Shown here: positions 59,001-64,000 of the stretch, in pieces
How positions within the stretch are numbered: the first letter of the stretch is position 1
How the letters are laid out: each line of letters opens with the position of its first letter
Origin: Prorocentrum cordatum
Taxonomy: Eukaryota; Sar; Dinophyceae; Prorocentrales; Prorocentraceae
Assembly (NCBI GenBank): GCA_963575745.1
Contig: CAUYUJ010013925.1
Location: 146,030 to 210,029, forward strand
DNA length: 64,000 nucleotides
Direction: 5' to 3'
Made by a program: the position numbers and the translations under genes
Notes under the pieces: model-generated
Database searches by the model: none
What the model saw: only the letters and a program-made list of their open reading frames with translations
What the model was told of the DNA's origin: nothing

Positions 59001-60975
59001 GCCCACCACATCAAGCGTCAGTTTGGCCGCTTTCCCCGCCGCGGCGGGGCGGGACCTGGAGGAGAACGCCGCGAGCACTGGGCCCCGCTCAAGCGCGACG
59101 AAGACGGAGCGGAGGCGGTGGCCAACACGCTGGCGCGTCTGGCCATCGGCGACCTTCCTCCCGAGGCTCTAGCCGCCCTGACGGCGGCGCGCCTCGCAGG
59201 CATCCCCAAGGCAACCCCTGGGGACGTGCGAGTCCTGGGGTGTGGGAATGTCACCCGCCGTATGGTGCGCCGCAGCGCTGCCAAGGTCCACCACAAGGAC
59301 ATGCGGGCGGCGGTGGGGGACCAACAGTTTGGCCTGGCTAAGGACGGACGTGGTGCTCTCCACCGACGCCTCTGCACGATGGCCAACTCGAGCCCAGGCA
59401 AGTGGGTGGTGGCGGTGGACCTCGGGGATGCGTTCAGCAACATCCCCCGCGACCTCGTGAAGGAGGCCGTGCGCTCCAAGGTGCCCGCCCTGGCGCCGCT
59501 GGCGGAGGCCTGGCCCCCTGCTCGCACACGCCATGCGGCGGGGGGTGGGTCCCAACCTGCCCAGCTGGTCGACCAGATCCGTGGCCTCGACCAGGGCTGC
59601 CCGATGAGTCCTGGCTTTTACGCGGTCGGCACCGCGGATGTTCTCAGCATCGGTCGCATGGCCGTGCGTGCGGTGGACGTCGAGGGGGATTGCCTGGCGT
59701 TCTTGGACGACACGTACTTCGTGGGCACCGCGGCCGCCGTGTTCCGCGGATTGGATGCCTGGCGAGCCCGCATCGAAGCCCACGGGATGAAGCTGAAGAT
59801 GTCCAAAACCCAGATCTGGTCCCCGGATCCCCACGCCGTCCTGCCGCCGGAGTTCGCGGAGTACGCCCAGTACCGCGCCCAGAAGCTCAAGGCGGCGGGG
59901 TCTACCCTGACCTACACAAACCACGACGTGGACGCCGACTGGAGGGACGTCCCGCTCACGGACTTTGCCGCCCCGGAGGACCTCGACGAGGGTGGCCCCG
60001 TGCCGGCTGGCGGTGCCAGGGTCGCCCCGGGCGCCGCCACGCCACTCCCCTGCGGCGAGGCCTTCCTCCAGAAGCAGGACCGCTACTTCCGAGAGCTCCT
60101 GGCGCTCCGCACGCGCGGGCTGTCTGCCTTCGACGCCTTCCAGCTGATGCGGATCTGGTCGAGGGGCGCCTGCGTCCACATCCAGCGGGCGCTTCCGCTC
60201 GCGGCGGCGTGGGGCCGCAGGGTGGATGACGGAGTGGTCGCCTTCGTCAATGCTCTTCTGGGGGTCACGGCTGCCCCGAGAGAGCAGATCTCCATGAAGG
60301 TCAGCGACGGAGGTCTGGGCTGTGGCAGCGCCGAACAGCGCGGCCCCGCTGCCCCCCTGGCGTCCTGGGAAGCCGGGATCCACGCGGCTGCCCAGGAGCT
60401 CCGCGAGACGACAACGATGGGCTTCTTTCGGCGGTGGCCGGGCCTCGGCCGTGCCCTCTCGGCAGCGGGCGAGGAGCAGGGACGGTTGGCAGGAGGCCGT
60501 CGCCCCCAGAGCGATCGTTGGCAGGGCCTCTTGGAAGGGCGGAGGGGCAAGGACCAGAAGACGTACACCCAGCACGTACGGGACCACGCCACCAAGACGT
60601 CCTTGGCCGCGCTGCCGGCGACGGCGGCGGCGGCGGTGCATAGTGCCTCGGGCAGCTCAGCGGGCGCCCGGTTGGATAACTTCGAGGGGGTTTCGCCCCT
60701 CGCCGACCACGCGTTCTGCATTGCGGCCAAGAGGCGCATGCATTTGCCGCTGCTGCAGTCCGAGTGCACGTACCAGAACCGACCGGCGGGGCCCACTCGC
60801 GCGGTGGCGCAGGCCGGCCCGGCGCGTGGCCGCACGGTGGACGTCCGTGGCGCTCATGCGCTCAATTGCCCCCGGGGAGGTGGCCCGGTGCGCCGCCACA
60901 ACGCCGTCCGAGATGCCGTGGCGCTCTGGTTGCGCGGGGTGGGCCATCACGCCCTAGCGGAGCAGGTCATCCCGA
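59001..60975 (+). CDS. LINE B reverse transcriptase, 5' partial
   Basis: About 658 codons. Motif A is VVAVDLGDAFSNIPRDLV; motif B is IRGLDQGCPMSPGFYAV; motif C is CLAFLDDTYFVGT with two catalytic Asp; then GMKLKMSKTQIWSP. The thumb and connector follow, then HALNCPRGGGPVRRHNAVRD, a zinc-knuckle-like segment with the RHN.(V/L)RD pattern that precedes the restriction-like nuclease in such elements. The frame is open from the gap edge, so the start is unknown. Confidence 0.8.
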
Positions 60976-61386
60976 GTGGCACACGGAAGAGCAGGGCGCG
61001 GCCACACTGGCCGTTGTCTACCATCGAGGTCTCCATGGCCGAGTATGTCTCGACATCAGCTTGGTGGACGAGGTGGCCGTGGCCCAGACGGGACGGCCGC
61101 ATCAGGCATCCCTGCAGCGCAGAGAGAAAGTGAAGCACCGTAGGTACCCATTTTCTGGCCTGGCGCCCTTGTTCTCGATGTCAATGGCCGCTGGGGTGCA
61201 GAGGCGGAGACGTGGCTGCGCCGTGCCGCGGGGGAATTGCCCGAGGCCGAACGGCCCGCAGCGCGCTCGCCCCTGCGCTCGGCAGTGGCCAACGCCCTGC
61301 AGGGCCAACTCGCTGAGCAGGTCGCCCTGGCGACGGAGGACGTAGTCGGGCTGGACGCTGGGGTCGCCCCGAGTGTCCGGTCTTGA
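60976..61386 (+). pseudogene. LINE B restriction-like endonuclease region, frameshifted
   Basis: Frame 2 reads TLAVVYHRGLHGRVCLDISL VDEVA and HQASLQRREKVKHRRYP, then frame 1 reads ALVLDVNGRWGAEAETWLRR to VRS and TGA. An LD.. Asp followed by ..R(E)..K...Y and a later L(D/T)VNGRWG is the pattern expected of the PD-(D/E)XK fold. Two shifts, near 60980 and 61160. Confidence 0.6.
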
Positions 61387-62086
61387 CTAGGTGTGGCTCC
61401 CTCCCACTTGCGTGTGCCCCCTGGCCCTCCCCCCCCCTTGTCTTCCTGCTGCCCTGATCAGTCATAAAAACATGGTCACGTCAGCTGTGTGCACGATACC
61501 GCTTAGTTCCCTCATAGTGTGCATGATGCGCTCTTGCCTCGTCATGTCTGTCCCGCACGCTGCGTTGTGCAGTTACCCTGCCTTGTGCGCGTTGTGCTCC
61601 CGCCATGTCACATTCGTTGTGCTCTTAGTCTTGAGCTGCTCTCTCAACCCGTCCGCGTTGGGCCATCATTCCGCCAGCAGCACCTGCCCGAAACCACTTG
61701 TAAAAGAGGCGTCAAGAGGCGTTCAAGATCGGGGTCGCCCCGCGGGTCTTGGGACCGTCGGCGGCCCGCCGTCCGCTTTCTCGCCCGCCCGCGTCGTGGT
61801 TTCCTCGCCCTCCTTTCCCCTCCCCTGCCCGTCCAGGGCCCCGAACGGGGGTCAGGCCGTTTTCAGCCTGCACAAGGATCGGTCTCCACACACCTGGAGC
61901 CGCTGGTTTCAACCTTTAGTCCTCATGCTTTACCTTTGCCCCGCCTTGGCAGTCGGCCGCCCCATTTTGGTTCGGTGCACAGCCTCTCCCCCTCCCCTCT
62001 CTTCCTCGGCAGCTGTTTGGCTCGTGAAGTCTCGCCTCGCACGATATCTTGAGCTGCACCTCCCGCGCCATCCTTCCGACCAAGTG
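61387..62086 (+). other. Non-coding interval with possible spliced-leader relic
   Basis: LINE B tail, then unique DNA. CCCATTTTGGTTCGGT at 61961-61976 resembles the CCATTTTGGCTCAAG end of the dinoflagellate spliced leader (about 13 of 16). A pyrimidine tract ending TCTTCCTCGGCAG at 61982-62012 is a good candidate trans-splice acceptor for the gene starting at 62087. Confidence 0.4.
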
Positions 62087-64000
62087 ATGGCGCCCAAGTT
62101 CTCGAAGCCCGCGCCGATGCCGTGGCCTGCAGTGACGCATGCCGACTCGCCTAGACACGATGCGGCGCCTCTTCGCGAGGCGTTGGCGGCGAAGGCTAAG
62201 GCGAAGGCCGAGGCGCGCGCGAAGGCCAGCGGTGCGACCGCGGCCGACGCGCCCACTCCCAAAGCGGGGCCTGCGCAGCGCACTGGCCAGCAGGTGAGCG
62301 CGTCGGAGAGCGAAGATGTCTCGGACGAGGGGTTCGACGTGATGTCTGAGGCGGCGACCTTTCGGACGGCGCCGACACTGCCCACGGGATCAGTGACGCC
62401 TGCCGAGGGCGCCGACGGAGGCAGCGGTACGGGGGCCGCCCCCAGCGCCGCTGCCTCTGAAGGTGCCTCGGACGGAGGCCCCACGGCGACGGCCGAGGCG
62501 CCTGCTGAGGCCTCCGCGACGCCCACGTCGGCGGTGGTGCCAGTGACGAGGGCTGCCCCGGCAGCGGCGGCCACCTACTCCAACTTCACCACGGAGCAGC
62601 GCCACGGGTTGGACGCGACCACCCTCGCGCCCCACAACCTCCAGCTGCGGGAACAGGCCGTGAGCGGCCGCGGTGGCCGAGGTGCGCGCAGCGACGCCGA
62701 TGGCGGCCGCTCCATGGACGATGAAACCGCCAGTGAGGCCCCGAGTGCAGCGACCACGGGCGCCCTCAGCGGGCACGGCGGCAAACGCCACCGCCGTCGC
62801 AGCAACAAGGCCGCCTACGGCAAAGCCCCCCCGCCGAGAGGCGGCACGGCTGCCGCGCTCGAGGACGCCGAGATGATGGCGGACGAGGACTACGCCGAGG
62901 CGGGCTACGTCCACTGCATGAGTGCGTACTGGGTCCCGCCGCAGCGCCTGGGCTGGTGTCGGGTGTGCTCAGCGCTGGATGACTGGAAGATCATGATGGT
63001 GGAGTACGTGGACGAGCTCAGCTGTGGTGAGATGCGCCGCTACGCCGAGGCTTCAGAGCGCAACCCGCAATGCCCCGAGCTGCGGAAGGGTGTTCAAGGC
63101 CAATACAAGCTGCACACGTGCTCGCACTGCGTGGCGGCGACGCAGAACATCACCGAGCATGAGGCCGTGACGCGCGCAGCGCGCCTGAACAAGGGTGCTG
63201 GCTCCATCGACCACACCGCCAAGCGAGTGGCGAAGTTCCGCGCGAGCTTCGACCACATCAAGGAGGGCATGGACGTGCTGGTGGGGTTCGCGCTCTCCGA
63301 CGACGGATTGCTTGCCCTGCGGAGGTCAACGGAAGGCGTCGGGGTGGGCGTCGATCCCGAGAGCACGGGCGCCCCCCCAGCCACGGAAACGGTGGCGGAG
63401 GAGGTCGGTCGCCCGATGGCGGTGGAGGTGGTGCCGGGGCCGCCCCGCGCGCCACCTCCACCCCTCGAGGATGGACCTGGCCCCGCAGACCCTGCCCGCG
63501 GCGACGAGAGCGACCCCCCGCCCGACAACGATGCTGAGGACCAGGACCACCAGCTGACTAACGTTAAGACCGTGGAGGAGGTCACGGATATCGAGCCCCT
63601 GCTGCGGCTCGGCCTCTCCAAGAAATCGCTGAAGCGCATGGCGCGGGCCAATGGGGTCCTTAAAGTCGAGACCATGCGCACCCACGTGCTGGGAGGCCTG
63701 GGGCCCATCCTGGAGAAGAAAGAGGACATGGTGAGGGGCGCAGAGGCGCAGGACGGGGTCCAGAAGTGGCTCGACGCGCTGAATGCGGAGGCACAGGATG
63801 ATGTGGGAAGGCTGAAGAAGGGCCTCCTGGAAGCCTCGGGGGTCGCGGACGCACACCTGGGACACAAACGTGCCTGGAAGGAGGAGTGCCAGGGCAACAC
63901 CATGGCGCAGGAGGCCTACCGACGCATGGGCGACTACACGGACCAGTTCTACCGTGCCAAGGGCTTCACGTTCAACATGTACTACAAGTGCTCGGCCAAC
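62087..64000 (+). CDS. Uncharacterised Cys-motif protein, 3' partial
   Basis: 638 codons from ATG 62087-62089 to the window end with no stop. The N-terminal 260 residues are Ala/Glu/Thr-rich low complexity with a basic patch HGGKRHRRRSNKAAYGK. Then a compact region: YVHCMSAYWVPPQRLGWCRV CSALDDW (C near 277, CxxC near 293), PQCPELRKGVQGQYKLHTCS HC (CxxC near 344), possibly zinc-binding. A second acidic linker is followed by a helical domain (EPLLRLGLSKKSLKRMARAN; KWLDALNAEAQDDVGRLKKG). No intron is evident in 1.9 kb, unlike other genes here, so it may be retroposed or belong to a transposable element. Function unknown. Confidence 0.7.
   Translation, partial: MAPKFSKPAPMPWPAVTHADSPRHDAAPLREALAAKAKAKAEARAKASGATAADAPTPKAGPAQRTGQQVSASESEDVSDEGFDVMSEAATFRTAPTLPTGSVTPAEGADGGSGTGAAPSAAASEGASDGGPTATAEAPAEASATPTSAVVPVTRAAPAAAATYSNFTTEQRHGLDATTLAPHNLQLREQAVSGRGGRGARSDADGGRSMDDETASEAPSAATTGALSGHGGKRHRRRSNKAAYGKAPPPRGGTAAALEDAEMMADEDYAEAGYVHCMSAYWVPPQRLGWCRVCSALDDWKIMMVEYVDELSCGEMRRYAEASERNPQCPELRKGVQGQYKLHTCSHCVAATQNITEHEAVTRAARLNKGAGSIDHTAKRVAKFRASFDHIKEGMDVLVGFALSDDGLLALRRSTEGVGVGVDPESTGAPPATETVAEEVGRPMAVEVVPGPPRAPPPPLEDGPGPADPARGDESDPPPDNDAEDQDHQLTNVKTVEEVTDIEPLLRLGLSKKSLKRMARANGVLKVETMRTHVLGGLGPILEKKEDMVRGAEAQDGVQKWLDALNAEAQDDVGRLKKGLLEASGVADAHLGHKRAWKEECQGNTMAQEAYRRMGDYTDQFYRAKGFTFNMYYKCSAN

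Larger units (their letters stand above)
59001..61386 (+). mobile_element. LINE B: RT with C-terminal nuclease-like region
   Basis: Plus strand, the opposite orientation to LINE A. One frame runs from the gap to about 60975, then two frameshifts lead to a stop at 61384-61386. RT motifs are typical of non-LTR elements that use a C-terminal restriction-like endonuclease rather than EEP; no EEP is visible, though the 5' end is missing. The two LINEs are head-to-head around the gap. Confidence 0.75.

Overview
The window is nuclear DNA of a dinoflagellate. The evidence is: introns whose donors are GT, GC or GA and whose acceptors are almost always AG followed by G; (CTC/GAG)n tracts in most long introns; Ala/Lys-rich proteins with KRPAAA-like motifs; several decayed non-LTR retrotransposons; and a transposase-like dinoflagellate repeat family. 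I see no rRNA, tRNA, CRISPR or viral gene. Two 100-base N gaps lie at 6378-6477 and 58901-59000. The species cannot be fixed from sequence alone.

Layout. 1-2.9 kb holds two minus-strand exons of a transposon-like dinoflagellate family. 3-4.3 kb is repeat and palindrome DNA. 4.3-15.8 kb carries minus-strand exons of at least two, probably three, multi-exon genes: a nuclear-looking family with a Q-P-T-rich minisatellite exon, a KRPAAA-type protein, and two related C-termini. From about 18.4 to 47.7 kb one minus-strand gene can be followed exon by exon: an ABCC/MRP-type ABC transporter (TMD1-NBD1-TMD2-NBD2, about 1,300 residues, about 21 exons in 29 kb). Its introns are packed with short inverted-repeat (foldback) elements, a LINE relic (32.4-35.3 kb), tandem duplications and microsatellites. 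47.7-52.7 kb is more foldback, hairpin and microsatellite DNA. 52.7-58.6 kb is a minus-strand LINE (ORF1, endonuclease, RT, RNase H, zinc knuckles). 59.0-61.4 kb is a plus-strand LINE of another clade, with RT and a C-terminal nuclease region. 62.09-64 kb is a plus-strand open reading frame running off the end.

The main observation is that the transporter appears to have been intronised by transposons. At least ten families of 110-210 bp foldback elements recur between its exons. One copy is exactly an intron (44046-44248). Another family shows 8-bp target-site duplications and, in one case, lies directly at a splice donor. In 12 of 16 confidently placed introns the donor dinucleotide equals the first two bases of the next exon, as expected if insertion duplicates an AGGN target that then supplies both splice sites. 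This is introner-like behaviour; the families themselves I do not recognise.

The transporter is expected to be a membrane export pump. The remaining host genes are uncharacterised. All exon boundaries are inferred from reading-frame continuity and family alignment from memory, without transcripts.
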